From contig NZ_CP121689.1 of the NCBI RefSeq assembly GCF_038396615.1, positions 310,001 through 374,000 on the forward strand: a DNA stretch of 64,000 nt, written 5' to 3'. The notes below the pieces were generated by a model. That model had not been told where the DNA came from. It saw only the letters and a list, made by a program, of their open reading frames with translations, and ran no database searches. The position numbers and the translations under genes are program-made. Positions within the stretch are counted from its first letter, which is position 1. Each line of letters starts with the position of its first letter. Positions 53,502 to 62,784 of this stretch are shown piece by piece. Source of the DNA: Thermatribacter velox. Its GTDB lineage: Bacteria > Atribacterota > Atribacteria > Atribacterales > Thermatribacteraceae.

Positions 53502-54899
53502 TCATGCTTCTTCAAACACTGCAAAAAACAGCCAGGCAGGGATTCCGATGATATTTTCGTCCTTGAAAACCATATCTTGAGTGATGAGAACGCCTTTCCC
53601 GAAAACGCGCTTCATTCCGTAATAATCTGATTTGTTGATTTTGTTTTGGTATTTTACTTCAACTGGTACCAGGCTTCCATTGTGCTCATAAACAAAGTCG
53701 ATTTCGTTTCCACGGTCTGAGTACCAGAAAAATGGTCCATTGTATAGGTTCATACCATGGGGAATGAGATTCTCGTCTTTTATGAGATGTCTGAGTGTGA
53801 ACATCTCTATAAGTTGAGGGAGTCCGATCTCTTTTCCACTGATTTCAGAGATGATGTCGGCAATTACCTTATCACACGGATAGACCTTTTTCTGCTTTTT
53901 GTATCTAATGGTTCTTTTGGAAACGTCGACGAAGAAAATATTTGCCAGAATGAAGCTGTAACCCAGGTACTCAAGGTATTTCTGAACCGTATCAACACTT
54001 TGTATAGCACCCATAAAAAGGTTGACGAGGGAATTCCAGGAGAATCTCTGCCCAACAATGGCTGGAAGTTTCCTAAATATTTCCAGTATATTGGCTCTCG
54101 AACCCAGGTATTTTTCTGCGTCTCCTAAAATGAAATCTCGATAAATGTTTTTCGTTTGCTCACTGATTCTACCCAGGCTCAAAAAGTCGTCTATAACTTT
54201 TGGGAAGCCACCCGTGTTCAGGTATTTCAGAAAGTATTCCTTTAAAAAGCCATTTTTAAGGTAAAGTGTTTTCAGATCTTGAGCGGAAAGGGAGAGAAGT
54301 TCTTCCATTGTTTTTCCATCAACATGCACGCCCAGGTTCTTCAGAAATTCTCTGAAAGTGATGGGGGTATAGACCAAATCTTTGCCGTATCCTTTTCTTC
54401 CAGGCAACCTCTCGCTGGATCTTTTCAAGTCGTAAGCAGAAGACCCTGTGAGAACAAGGAGACAGTCTTCTAACAAGCCAATATCTACCAAATACTTCAT
54501 TGATTTCTGCCAATCTTCTATGGTTGTAATTTCGTCTATAAGGAGATATCTGATTTCCTGAATTTTCCTTGCAAAAATTTGGGAATAAGTCTTTATGGTG
54601 TCTATCAGCGCAAATCTGTCGTTTATGCCATCGCAGGTGAAAAAGCAGATATTCGAGGGATTTATGCCTCTTTTTACGAGCTCTCGAATGTAAAGTTTCA
54701 GAAAAGTTGTTTTCCCTATCTGACGTGGTCCCCTTATGGTGTATATCCCGGGTCTTTCTGGGGAGATTTCATTGAATAACTTTTCTGGATAGTATTTAAA
54801 GGTACTTCCCTCGAAAGCTCCAATGTGTCGGTCACCATGTATCGCCTTTGGGTCGCGCCACCACGGGTTCATAAGGTAAAGCTCGTCAACTTGCACCAT
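53502..54899 (-). CDS. AAA-type ATPase with DUF4143 C-terminal domain (second type)
   Basis: A 465-residue relative of the neighbouring ATPase but longer and clearly distinct. Walker A is GPRQIGKTT, Walker B YLLIDEIT, sensor VLTGSSAYDL. The C-terminal domain again carries nuclease-like residues (NEIDFVYEHNG and PVEVKYQNK). The ATG at 54899 is 5 bases after AAGGAG; a GTG two codons upstream would overlap that site. Perfect dyads at 54939-54987 lie upstream. Whether the two ATPases act together, compete, or are independent arrivals cannot be told. Confidence 0.9.
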   Translation of the reverse strand: MVQVDELYLMNPWWRDPKAIHGDRHIGAFEGSTFKYYPEKLFNEISPERPGIYTIRGPRQIGKTTFLKLYIRELVKRGINPSNICFFTCDGINDRFALIDTIKTYSQIFARKIQEIRYLLIDEITTIEDWQKSMKYLVDIGLLEDCLLVLTGSSAYDLKRSSERLPGRKGYGKDLVYTPITFREFLKNLGVHVDGKTMEELLSLSAQDLKTLYLKNGFLKEYFLKYLNTGGFPKVIDDFLSLGRISEQTKNIYRDFILGDAEKYLGSRANILEIFRKLPAIVGQRFSWNSLVNLFMGAIQSVDTVQKYLEYLGYSFILANIFFVDVSKRTIRYKKQKKVYPCDKVIADIISEISGKEIGLPQLIEMFTLRHLIKDENLIPHGMNLYNGPFFWYSDRGNEIDFVYEHNGSLVPVEVKYQNKINKSDYYGMKRVFGKGVLITQDMVFKDENIIGIPAWLFFAVFEEA

Positions 54900-54938
54900 G
54901 CTCACTCCTTGATGGTTTGCTGTGGTTCATTTTATCAC

Positions 54939-54987
54939 ATTCGTTCGAATTTATCTAAGGCGTTAGATAAAAACGCACGTTTTTATC
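54939..54987. promoter_or_regulatory. three adjacent perfect dyads upstream of the second DUF4143 ATPase
   Basis: ATTCG-TT-CGAAT (54939-54950), TTATCTAA-GGCG-TTAGATAA (54951-54970) and GATAAAAACG-CA-CGTTTTTATC (54966-54987) follow one another. Each is a perfect inverted repeat. They are 40-90 bp upstream of the start codon, so they probably form an operator/promoter complex; a terminator is also possible for the third. Confidence 0.65.
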
Positions 54988-55042
54988 GAATCTAATCGAC
55001 AAAATCCGACATATTTTGAGGGTTTGGTGTTTGAAGGCTCTG

Positions 55043-55396
55043 TATTTCGGGAATATATATCAATTCCACATTGTCTTACCCTTGGTGATGCATTTTTCAA
55101 GTTAGTGTAGATAAAAAGACTTTACCATCTCAGCGGGATAAGATAAGCGTATTATTTGTGGATGAGGAACAAAGTAAATATCATAAAATCGGGAAGTCTG
55201 CCAGGATAGAGCCAGAGGAGGGCCCTTCAGGATAATGCGCAAAAGCGGTCTAGGAAGCATCCGGTTGCCTTTTGGTAATGTGAACTTCCAAAGACCCTGC
55301 TACCAGCACCCCCTGGATAAGTGGGACTCAAAGAAGCAAAGCCAGAGAAGGGAAAGAATTGGAATTGGGGTCCCTACAATAAATTGATACTATCGT
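55043..55396. repeat. direct repeat copy 2, about 350 bp
   Basis: Partner of 51826-52180. Near-identical over 55079-55200 and more diverged towards the right. It retains the reading VDKKTLPSQRDKISVLFVDEE and, after a frame change, NVNFQRPCYQHPLDKWDSK, but has several stops, so it is not a functional gene. It ends 16 bp before the -35 box of tRNA-Met. Between 54988 and 55042 nothing else is seen. Confidence 0.8.
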
Positions 55397-55411
55397 GCTT
55401 TGGTGCACTTC

Positions 55412-55440
55412 TTGTCATTTTCGGGCTATAGCGATATAAT
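55412..55440 (+). promoter_or_regulatory. promoter of tRNA-Met
   Basis: TTGTCA (55412-55417) and TATAAT (55435-55440) are exactly 17 bp apart, and the tRNA begins 14 bp after the -10 box. Confidence 0.88.
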
Positions 55441-55453
55441 ATAAAGTGCTTGT

Positions 55454-55530
55454 GGCGGTGTAGCTCAGATGGTTAGAGCATCCGGCTCATACCCGGAGCG
55501 TCCGGGGTTCGAATCCCTGCACCGCCACCA
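55454..55530 (+). tRNA. tRNA-Met (anticodon CAT), elongator type
   Basis: Complete cloverleaf: acceptor GGCGGTG/CACCGCC, anticodon stem TCCGG/CCGGA enclosing CTCATAC, T-loop TTCGAAT, encoded CCA. A normal G1-C72 pair and no run of three G-C pairs in the anticodon stem argue against initiator tRNA. A tRNA-Ile with modified CAT cannot be excluded. Confidence 0.93.
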
Positions 55531-55560
55531 TATTATTTTAGCCTTTCGATCTGGTGCCTG

Positions 55561-56940
55561 GTGTCAGATTTAGTAGAGCGTGTTTCCCATTTCATAGACC
55601 TTTACTCACTGATTCATCCTCGGGACAAAGTTCTGGTTGCCTTCTCTGGTGGTCCTGATTCGGTAGCACTGGCGGAAGTCCTCCGATGCATCCAGAGAAA
55701 GAAGAATTTTGCGCTGGTACTTTTGCACCTCAATCATGGCTTGCGGGGAGAGGAAGCCTTAAGGGACGAACGTTTTTGTGTTCGCTGGGCTCTGGAACGC
55801 CGACTTCCGATTGTAGTGGTGCGGAGAGGGGTTTTAAAACTCTGGGAACAGGAAAAGGGTTCACTGGAGGAGATTGCTCGCCGGGTCCGCTATGAAGTTA
55901 TTGAACAGGTTGCTGCTGAAACTGGGTCAAATGTGGTAGCCTTAGGGCACAACCTTGGCGACCAGGCAGAAACCTTGTTTATGAATATCTTGAGAGGATG
56001 TGGCCTGGATGGTTTAAAAGGAATGAAGCCTGCTGCTGGCAAGTACATTCGTCCTCTACTTTTTGTGGAGAGAAAGGAAATACTTGAGTTTTTAAGTGAG
56101 AAAGAGATTCCCTTTATCGAGGACAGCTCTAATTTCAGGCTGACCTTCTTCAGAAACCGGGTGCGCCACCTGGCGATGCCCTTTCTTGAAGAGGTTTTTA
56201 ACCCCGACTTTCAAAGGGCGCTGTTTCGTCTTGCTGAAAATGTGCAGAGGATTATAGAGGAAAGGAAATCGGAAATCTCGCTTCCTGTTGAGCGAAAGGG
56301 CAACCTGGTGTCCCTTCCCTTGAGTGCCTTGCTCAATTTGCCTCCAGATTTACTGTTCGATGCGGTAAGGTTTTTTATAAAAGAGGTAAGAGGAGATCTT
56401 CTGGAGATAAGTCAGGAACACCTAAAGGCTCTGGTGCGTTTAATAAAAAGGGGCAGAGGAAAAATGGATTTGCCGGGTAAGTTTGAGGTTTTCATAAAAG
56501 AAGGAAAAATTTTCGGCAGTCCTACTGCGTTACCTTTACTCTCTTATCCTGATTGGGAACGTTTTCTGGAAGTTCCCGGTACATGTTTTTTTGAAGACCT
56601 TGGCTTGCATGTGGAGAGTAAATTGCTGGATGCGGGAAAATGTGAGGTAGAAACGAGGGAAAAGCCTGGCCGCTGGAGCGCGATTTTAGATTTTGATACC
56701 CTGCGCCTTCCTCTCAGGGTGCGCAATTTTCGTTCTGGAGATAGAATAATCTATCGGGGCAAGGAAATAAAAGTGAAGGAGCTTTTTCAGAAAATGGGTG
56801 TTGTCTGGGAATGGCGGAGGAGTTTACCCCTTTTTTGTGATGCAGAAAAGATAATCTGGATTCCTGGGATTGCACTTGACGAACGAGTAAAGGTTAAGGA
56901 AAATAGCAAGCGTATGCTCTTTATCCTTTGCAAGGTGTGA
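55561..56940 (+). CDS. tilS: tRNA-Ile lysidine synthetase
   Basis: A 459-residue enzyme that converts cytidine 34 of tRNA-Ile(CAT) to lysidine. The PP-loop VAFSGGPDS is at residues 26-34, followed by LHLNHGLRGEEA and VALGHNLGDQAET. A C-terminal TilS domain occupies about 385-455 (LRVRNFRSGDRIIY). The GTG at 55561 lies 30 bp after tRNA-Met. It is followed by hpt and ftsH, the standard tilS-hpt-ftsH order. Confidence 0.95.
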   Translation: MSDLVERVSHFIDLYSLIHPRDKVLVAFSGGPDSVALAEVLRCIQRKKNFALVLLHLNHGLRGEEALRDERFCVRWALERRLPIVVVRRGVLKLWEQEKGSLEEIARRVRYEVIEQVAAETGSNVVALGHNLGDQAETLFMNILRGCGLDGLKGMKPAAGKYIRPLLFVERKEILEFLSEKEIPFIEDSSNFRLTFFRNRVRHLAMPFLEEVFNPDFQRALFRLAENVQRIIEERKSEISLPVERKGNLVSLPLSALLNLPPDLLFDAVRFFIKEVRGDLLEISQEHLKALVRLIKRGRGKMDLPGKFEVFIKEGKIFGSPTALPLLSYPDWERFLEVPGTCFFEDLGLHVESKLLDAGKCEVETREKPGRWSAILDFDTLRLPLRVRNFRSGDRIIYRGKEIKVKELFQKMGVVWEWRRSLPLFCDAEKIIWIPGIALDERVKVKENSKRMLFILCKV

Positions 56941-56947
56941 GGTTGCC

Positions 56948-57514
56948 ATGATGTCTGACCAGGATAGCTTTATTGAAAGAGTACTTATTCCCCATGAAGA
57001 CATTCAGCAAAAAGTAAGAGAGCTTGGGGAACAAATTACCAGAGATTACCAGGGCAAGGATTTGCGAGTGGTGGGGATTTTGCGGGGCGCTTTTATTTTT
57101 ATGGCCGATTTGATCAGGAATATAAAGCTCCCGCTTAGTGTTGATTTTATGTCGATATCAAGTTATGGGGGCAGCGTGGAATCGAGTGGAGTGGTGCGAA
57201 TTTTAAAGGACCTCGACAAGTCGATCACCGGTGTTGATGTTTTGATTGTGGAAGACATTGTTGACACCGGTCTTACCCTGAAACACCTTTTGGAAGTGCT
57301 TTCCACGCGAAATCCAGCCAGTCTGAGGGTTTGTGCTCTGCTTGACAAAAAAGAGCGGCGTTTAGTTCCGGATTTGAAAATAGATTACGTGGGTTTTGAG
57401 ATTCCCAACCTTTTTGTGGTGGGGTATGGGCTGGATTTTGCTGAAAAGTATCGTAATTATCCCTTTATTTTTGTGTTGAAACCAGAATATTATCAGCCTG
57501 AGTTTACAAGGTAG
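56948..57514 (+). CDS. hpt: hypoxanthine phosphoribosyltransferase
   Basis: A 188-residue purine-salvage enzyme making IMP or GMP from hypoxanthine or guanine and PRPP. The PRPP-binding motif is VLIVEDIVDTGLTL, and VGILRGAFIFMADL is the other family landmark. An ATG at 56951 is an alternative start. It sits 7 bp after tilS. Confidence 0.95.
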   Translation: MMSDQDSFIERVLIPHEDIQQKVRELGEQITRDYQGKDLRVVGILRGAFIFMADLIRNIKLPLSVDFMSISSYGGSVESSGVVRILKDLDKSITGVDVLIVEDIVDTGLTLKHLLEVLSTRNPASLRVCALLDKKERRLVPDLKIDYVGFEIPNLFVVGYGLDFAEKYRNYPFIFVLKPEYYQPEFTR

Positions 57515-57536
57515 AAATGGAGGATGAGTTGATCCG

Positions 57537-59465
57537 GTGAGGTTGAATACCAATTACCCGAACGGGAGGTTTTACCGCAATTTAGGGTTTTACCTCCTTT
57601 TTCTGATTATCATCATCTCGCTGGCTACTTCTCTCATGCAGCGAGAAACTCCACCCCTGGTGATGAATTACACCGAATTTCTGGAAGCGGTCAATCAGCA
57701 TCGGGTGGTAAGGGTAACCATAATGGACCGCAACATCTATGGAGAACTTTACGATGGCACACGTTTCACCACCTATGCTCCTGAAGATCCAGAGCTAATC
57801 AGCATTTTGCGCAATGCCAATGTTGAGATTGAAGCCAAACCTCCAGCAGAGCCTTCCTGGTGGGCCAGAATATTGAGTTCGCTCTTTCCCACTGTACTTC
57901 TGATTGTGGTTTGGATTTTCCTTTTGCAGCAGCTCCAGGGAGGGAGCAAAGTAACTTCTTTTGCTAAAAGCCGCGCCAAGATGGTGGACCCTGAAAAAGT
58001 GAAGGTTACTTTTCGCGACGTTGCCGGTGTGGACGAAGTGAAAGAAGAGCTGCAGGAAGTGGTTGACTTCCTGAAGAATCCCCGTAAGTTCCAGCGTATT
58101 GGAGCGCGTATCCCCCGGGGGGTATTGCTTTATGGGCCGCCGGGTACTGGCAAGACGTTGTTAGCGCGTGCGGTGGCTGGAGAAGCTGGCGTACCCTTTT
58201 TCAGCATCAGCGGTTCAGACTTTGTCGAAATGTTTGTTGGCGTAGGTGCCGCGAGAGTCAGAGATTTATTTGCCACTGCTAAGAGGAATTCTCCCTGTAT
58301 CGTTTTTGTTGATGAACTTGACGCAGTGGGTCGCCACCGGGGAGCGGGTCTCGGTGGTGGTCATGACGAGCGGGAACAGACGCTCAACCAGCTTTTGGTT
58401 GAAATGGATGGTTTTGACCCCAACGAGGGAGTAATCCTGATTGCGGCTACCAATCGTCCTGACATTCTGGACCCTGCGCTTTTGCGCCCTGGTCGGTTTG
58501 ACAGACGCATTGCTGTTCCCCGTCCTGATGTAGCTGCTCGAGAAGCTATACTGCGGGTGCATCTGCGAGGGAAACCGCTTGCTAAAGACGTAGACGTTCG
58601 CATTCTGGCGCGCAGGACTCCGGGCTTTGTGGGAGCGGACCTGGCTAACCTGGTGAATGAAGCTGCCTTGTTTGCGGCGCGCAAAGGTAAAGAGGTTATC
58701 GGGATGGAAGAGCTGGAAGCGGCTATTGATAAGGTGGTTGCTGGTCCGGAAAGGCGTCATGTTATCATCAGCGAAAGAGAAAAGAAAATCGTAGCCTATC
58801 ACGAGGCAGGTCATGCCCTGGTGGCCAAAGCCCTTCCCAACAGTGACCCGGTTCACAAGATTTCCATCATTCCTCGAGGTGGAGCAGCACTGGGTTACAC
58901 ACTACAGCTTCCCACTGAGGACAGGTATTTAATTAGCAAACAGGAGTTGCTCACCAAACTTGCCATCCTGCTGGGGGGTCGGGTGGCTGAGGAACTGGTT
59001 TTTAATGATGTCACGACTGGGGCTCATGACGACCTGAGAAAGGCTACCGAAATTGCTCGAGAAATGGTTTGTGAATATGGGATGAGCGAAATTCTTGGTC
59101 CACTGACTCTGGGCAGAAGACACAAGGAAGTGTTTTTAGGCAAGGATATTGCTGAAGATCGCAATTACAGCGAAGAGATAGCTTATGCCATTGATAAGGA
59201 AGTAAGAGCACTTATTGATCGGGCATATCAACAGGCTCGCTCTATCCTTACCAGTTACCGCGATAAGCTTGATAGTCTTGCGATGGAACTTATAGAAAGG
59301 GAAGTACTGGGTAAAGAGGACATCGATCGCATTTTGCAGCTTCCTGATACTGCTGTTTCTAATGGTCAGGATGGAGAAATTTCGGAAGGTACCGATAATA
59401 AAGAAGAAGACTCTGAGAATACTTTGCAGGAAAGAGGAGGAAAGTCTGCCAATGAAATCCAGTGA
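57537..59465 (+). CDS. ftsH: ATP-dependent zinc metalloprotease FtsH
   Basis: A 642-residue membrane-bound AAA protease. Two membrane segments (residues about 16-34 and 110-130) flank a periplasmic domain. The AAA module has GPPGTGKT at about 199-206 and [10 protein letters not shown], and the zinc motif HEAGH is near 422. It degrades membrane and regulatory proteins. The start is GTG 57537. The C-terminal tail is acidic and overlaps the next gene by 14 bp. Confidence 0.97.
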   Translation: MRLNTNYPNGRFYRNLGFYLLFLIIIISLATSLMQRETPPLVMNYTEFLEAVNQHRVVRVTIMDRNIYGELYDGTRFTTYAPEDPELISILRNANVEIEAKPPAEPSWWARILSSLFPTVLLIVVWIFLLQQLQGGSKVTSFAKSRAKMVDPEKVKVTFRDVAGVDEVKEELQEVVDFLKNPRKFQRIGARIPRGVLLYGPPGTGKTLLARAVAGEAGVPFFSISGSDFVEMFVGVGAARVRDLFATAKRNSPCIVFVDELDAVGRHRGAGLGGGHDEREQTLNQLLVEMDGFDPNEGVILIAATNRPDILDPALLRPGRFDRRIAVPRPDVAAREAILRVHLRGKPLAKDVDVRILARRTPGFVGADLANLVNEAALFAARKGKEVIGMEELEAAIDKVVAGPERRHVIISEREKKIVAYHEAGHALVAKALPNSDPVHKISIIPRGGAALGYTLQLPTEDRYLISKQELLTKLAILLGGRVAEELVFNDVTTGAHDDLRKATEIAREMVCEYGMSEILGPLTLGRRHKEVFLGKDIAEDRNYSEEIAYAIDKEVRALIDRAYQQARSILTSYRDKLDSLAMELIEREVLGKEDIDRILQLPDTAVSNGQDGEISEGTDNKEEDSENTLQERGGKSANEIQ

Positions 59466-59853
59466 TTTGAGGGTGGGTCTGACGGGTGTTGTTGAGACGA
59501 CAGTGAATGACGAAAATACTGCTGACCGCTTTGATCCGGATATGGTTCCCGCTTTCGCCACTCCTATGCTGGTTTCGCTTATGGACAACGCAGCACACCA
59601 GGCGGTTAAGAATCATCTTCCGGAGGGGTATATCAGTGTAGGCACCCGGGTCAGTGTGAGCCATGTTGCTGCTACGCCTAAGGGAATGAAAGTGACTGTG
59701 CGTGCTACCCTGGTAGAGATATACAGGAATAAACTGGTTTTTGAAGCGGAGGCTTTTGACGAAGTCGAAAAAATTGGAGAAGGCCGACTGGAAAGGTTTG
59801 TAATCAATCGCGAAAAGTTTTTGCAAAAGTTACAGGCTAAAGCTGAAAAATAA
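59452..59853 (+). CDS. FlK-like hotdog thioesterase
   Basis: A 133-residue hotdog-fold protein resembling the fluoroacetyl-CoA thioesterase-like family: N-terminal VNDENTA, then [20 protein letters not shown] and [18 protein letters not shown]. Such proteins hydrolyse acyl-CoAs; substrate unknown. The ATG at 59452, 8 bases after GAGGAGG, is the start. It is coupled to ftsH. Confidence 0.88.
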   Translation: MKSSDLRVGLTGVVETTVNDENTADRFDPDMVPAFATPMLVSLMDNAAHQAVKNHLPEGYISVGTRVSVSHVAATPKGMKVTVRATLVEIYRNKLVFEAEAFDEVEKIGEGRLERFVINREKFLQKLQAKAEK

Positions 59854-59903
59854 GTAGGGTAGCTGGTTTCTTGGTTTTCTGATATTTGTGGAGGTAAGCC
59901 GGC

Positions 59904-60602
59904 ATGCGGCAGATTGCAGTATTTGGTTTGGGAGTTTTTGGGAGCAGTTTGGCTCTGGATCTCTACAAGCTGGGTTTTACAGTACTGGGCGTTGATATCA
60001 AGGAAGAACCGGTTAAAGAACTTGCGGGCAAAATAACCGAAGTCGTCCAGGCAGACACGACCGATGAGAAAGTGTTGGAAGCACTGGGTATTAAAAATTT
60101 TGATGTAGCTGTGGTCAGCATTGGAGATGATATTCAATCCAGCGTTCTCACCACTATTACTCTTAAAGAGCTGGGTGTTCCTTTCATTGTGGCACGAGCT
60201 ATTAACAAAATGCATGGCAAGATTCTTAGCAAAATTGGGGCAGACCGGGTAATTTTCCCTGAACAGGATATGGCTTTTAAACTGGCCAAGACTTTGGCTC
60301 TTCCCAATGCTATTCGTACTGAAGAACTGTTTCCGGGATACAACATTGTGGAATCAAAGGTTCCTCCATTTTTGTATGGGTTGACGCTGGGCAAGGCTCA
60401 GTTGCGCAACAGGTATGGTATTAACGTGCTGGCCATTAAGCGTGGTGAGGAGTACATCGTTTCGCCTTCGGCGGACGAAATGTTACTCAAGGGAGATATA
60501 ATTTACGTCCTGGGCAATGAACAGCAATTGCAACAATTTTTCAGGAGCAGCGAGTCAAATCGGGGTAGAGAAGTCCGTGTTAATGGTAAAAATGGTAAGT
60601 AG
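59904..60602 (+). CDS. TrkA/KtrA-type potassium-channel regulatory protein
   Basis: A 232-residue RCK protein: an N-terminal NAD-binding Rossmann domain (FGLGVFGSSLA) and a C-terminal TrkA_C domain from about residue 140. It gates a potassium uptake channel in the membrane. The membrane subunit (TrkH/KtrB) is not encoded here. GGAGG lies 9 bases before the ATG. Confidence 0.93.
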   Translation: MRQIAVFGLGVFGSSLALDLYKLGFTVLGVDIKEEPVKELAGKITEVVQADTTDEKVLEALGIKNFDVAVVSIGDDIQSSVLTTITLKELGVPFIVARAINKMHGKILSKIGADRVIFPEQDMAFKLAKTLALPNAIRTEELFPGYNIVESKVPPFLYGLTLGKAQLRNRYGINVLAIKRGEEYIVSPSADEMLLKGDIIYVLGNEQQLQQFFRSSESNRGREVRVNGKNGK

Positions 60603-60619
60603 CAGGAGGTGCGGTAGTT

Positions 60620-61498
60620 ATGAAGGCTCAACTGGAATGCTTTTCCTGTAACATCAGGCAGGCCCAAGAAGCAGCGCTGCTTGCTGGAGCTCCTAAGAAT
60701 CTGGTTTGGCGCATTTCCCAAGAGGTTTGTAAGCGTTTCGCCAGCGCAGACCCTGAATGGACTCCAGCCTATATGACTTCTCTTGCTCATCAGGTTGCCA
60801 AAACGATGACTGGCGTTGATGATATTTATAGAGAAGAGAAAAGGAAATACAATCAAATTGCCTTACAGCTTTATCCTCGCCTTAAAGCCTTTGTGGAAGA
60901 AGGGCCACCTGAAGAAAGGCTGGAGCGAGCAGTTAAAGTTGCCATTGCTGGTAACATTATCGATCTTGGGGTGTATCGAGAAGTTAGTCCCGAAAAAATT
61001 CTGGCTCAGATTACTGATGAAGGTTGGGGCAGGTGTCATCTGGAGGCCTTTCTGGAGGATTTGGAAGAGGCAGAATCCATCTTTTATGCAGCGGACAACG
61101 CTGGTGAAGTGGTTTTTGACCGGGTTTTCCTGGAAGAAATTACACCTGCTAAGAAGGTCTTTTTTGTGGTTAAAGGTGGTCCCATGTCTAATGATGCTAC
61201 GCTTTTTGATGCTCAAGAGGCAGGTCTGGGATCGATAGTTGAAATCATAACCACCGGCAGGGCAGAAATAGGCATTGACTTGGAGAAGGCCTTACCCGAG
61301 GTGCAAAAGGCTTGGGAAGAAGCAGACCTGGTTATCTCCAAAGGACAGGCCAATTTTGAAAGCCTGAGTTCCTGGAGGCGAGACAGGGTGTACTTCCTTT
61401 TGAAAGCCAAGTGCGTTCCGGTGGCACGGGAGTTGGAAGTTCCCCGGGGAGCACTTGTTTTGCAAAGAGGTTTACAGAAAACACCGCAGCCGGTATAG
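60620..61498 (+). CDS. DUF89/ARMT1-family metal-dependent phosphatase
   Basis: A 292-residue DUF89 protein. Family features are the N-terminal CFSCNIRQA, the central YAADNAGEVVFDRV with the metal-binding Asp/Asn, and KGQANFESL. Members act as damage-control phosphatases on sugar phosphates and similar by-products. The closest subgroup is the bacterial/archaeal type with an N-terminal Cys pair. Confidence 0.9.
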   Translation: MKAQLECFSCNIRQAQEAALLAGAPKNLVWRISQEVCKRFASADPEWTPAYMTSLAHQVAKTMTGVDDIYREEKRKYNQIALQLYPRLKAFVEEGPPEERLERAVKVAIAGNIIDLGVYREVSPEKILAQITDEGWGRCHLEAFLEDLEEAESIFYAADNAGEVVFDRVFLEEITPAKKVFFVVKGGPMSNDATLFDAQEAGLGSIVEIITTGRAEIGIDLEKALPEVQKAWEEADLVISKGQANFESLSSWRRDRVYFLLKAKCVPVARELEVPRGALVLQRGLQKTPQPV

Positions 61499-61524
61499 TT
61501 CTTTTGCGGTTGGAGGAGGTTATC

Positions 61525-61968
61525 GTGGAAGAAAAAAAAGACGTTGTCGCTGCGGGAGGAATCGTTGTCCGTCAAGGTAAAAGGGGCATAGAGGTTTTAC
61601 TGATTCAGAAGAAAGATTCAGGAGCCTGGACTCTTCCTAAGGGTCATCTCGAGGTGGGAGAACAGCTTGAAAACTGTGCCTTGCGTGAGATGACTGAAGA
61701 AACTGGTTTGAAAGTACGTTTGAAGGGGAAGGCTGGCCAGATTTCCTATTCTTATCATCGGGATGGTTTTCTTGTTCATGAAACCGTTCACTATTTCCTG
61801 GCAGAGCCCCTGACTTTTGAGGAGCCGTCTCCGGATTTTCATGAAGTGCAGCAGGTTGTCTGGCTTCCGCTTGTTGAAGCAACGCAAAAACTAACCTATC
61901 CCAACGAGAGAGACTTGCTTGTCAAATTGAAAAATATTTTGCTGGGAAGCTCGAATCAGGAAAATTGA
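61525..61968 (+). CDS. Nudix hydrolase
   Basis: A 147-residue Nudix protein. The complete Nudix box starts GHLEVGEQ and ends REMTEETGL (pattern GX5EX7REUXEEXGU). It resembles diadenosine-polyphosphate hydrolases. The GTG at 61525 follows GGAGGAGG. It comes 26 bp after the DUF89 gene, so both may belong to a housecleaning operon. Confidence 0.92.
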   Translation: MEEKKDVVAAGGIVVRQGKRGIEVLLIQKKDSGAWTLPKGHLEVGEQLENCALREMTEETGLKVRLKGKAGQISYSYHRDGFLVHETVHYFLAEPLTFEEPSPDFHEVQQVVWLPLVEATQKLTYPNERDLLVKLKNILLGSSNQEN

Positions 61969-62019
61969 TTGTCGTTTTGAAAAAATTAGCAGAAAATTTG
62001 TTTTGAAGGCCCAAAAATA

Positions 62020-62048
62020 GTGACAAAAAAGGCAATATGGCTTACAAT
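62020..62048 (+). promoter_or_regulatory. promoter of spoVS
   Basis: GTGACA (62020-62025) and TACAAT (62043-62048) are exactly 17 bp apart. The transcript would begin near 62055, leaving a leader of about 80 nt before spoVS. Confidence 0.75.
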
Positions 62049-62061
62049 ACCTATTTGAGGG

Positions 62062-62100
62062 GGGATAGCTGTTTCCCTGGTCCGGGAAAAGAGATATCCC
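62062..62100 (+). promoter_or_regulatory. two-tier hairpin in the spoVS leader
   Basis: GGGATA (62062-62067) pairs with TATCCC (62095-62100), and inside it TTTCCC (62072-62077) pairs with GGGAAA (62084-62089). It lies in the transcribed leader but does not cover the ribosome site GAGGAGG at 62125-62131. Confidence 0.55.
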
Positions 62101-62137
62101 TTAGAAGCAGCATAGCTCAGCTTGAGGAGGTTCATCT

Positions 62138-62398
62138 ATGGAGCTCTTGAAGATCTCATCAAGAACGAGACCGGCAGCTCTGGCAGGAGCACTAACTGGG
62201 GTAATACGTGAACACGGTAGGGCGGAAATGCAAGCAGTAGGAGCAGGAGCTGTAAACCAGGCAGTAAAAGCGATAGCCATTGCGAGGGGATACCTGGCAC
62301 CAAGTGGCATCGATTTGGTATGCATTCCGGCATTTGTGGATGTAAAAATCGATGACACGGAAAAAACCGCAATACGTTTCATCGTACTTCCGGCGTAG
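62138..62398 (+). CDS. spoVS: stage V sporulation protein S (SpoVS)
   Basis: An 86-residue SpoVS protein, almost fully conserved in family pattern: ISSRTRPAALAGALTG, GAGAVNQAVKAIAIARGYL and DVKIDDTEKTAIRFIV. SpoVS adopts an Alba-like fold and probably binds nucleic acid. It is also found in many bacteria that do not form spores, where its role is unclear. It is followed by an HU gene 43 bp later. Confidence 0.96.
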   Translation: MELLKISSRTRPAALAGALTGVIREHGRAEMQAVGAGAVNQAVKAIAIARGYLAPSGIDLVCIPAFVDVKIDDTEKTAIRFIVLPA

Positions 62399-62441
62399 AG
62401 GGAAACAAAAATTTTAAATTTGTAAAAGGGGGGTCCTAAAA

Positions 62442-62729
62442 GTGAACAAACAGGAATTTGTGAATGTATTGGCTGAGGAGCTGAAAAAAGAAGGGGTTAA
62501 CATCACTAAAAAGGATACCGCAAAAGTGGTAGATGCTTTCTTAAAGGTCGTGGAAAATGAGCTGAAGAGCAACGGCAAGGTTCAGTTGGTGGGATTTGGT
62601 ACTTTTGGCGTTAAGGAGAGAGCAAGCCGCAGAGGGCGTAATCCACAGACCGGCAAAGAGATTGTTATTCCTGCTGCCAAGGTGCCCTATTTCCGTCCAG
62701 GCAAAATGCTGAGAGACGCAGTCAAGTAA
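62442..62729 (+). CDS. HU-family DNA-binding protein
   Basis: A 95-residue HU/IHF-type nucleoid protein. The DNA-binding arm is SRRGRNPQTGKEIVIPAAKVPYF-like (residues about 61-83), and the N-terminal helices are typical. The start is GTG 62442 with AAAAGGGGGG upstream. A strong terminator follows. Confidence 0.96.
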   Translation: MNKQEFVNVLAEELKKEGVNITKKDTAKVVDAFLKVVENELKSNGKVQLVGFGTFGVKERASRRGRNPQTGKEIVIPAAKVPYFRPGKMLRDAVK

Positions 62730-62784
62730 GCGGTTATTACAAGTAACAAGATTTCTTTGAAAAGATAGGTTGGTTTTTTGAAGA

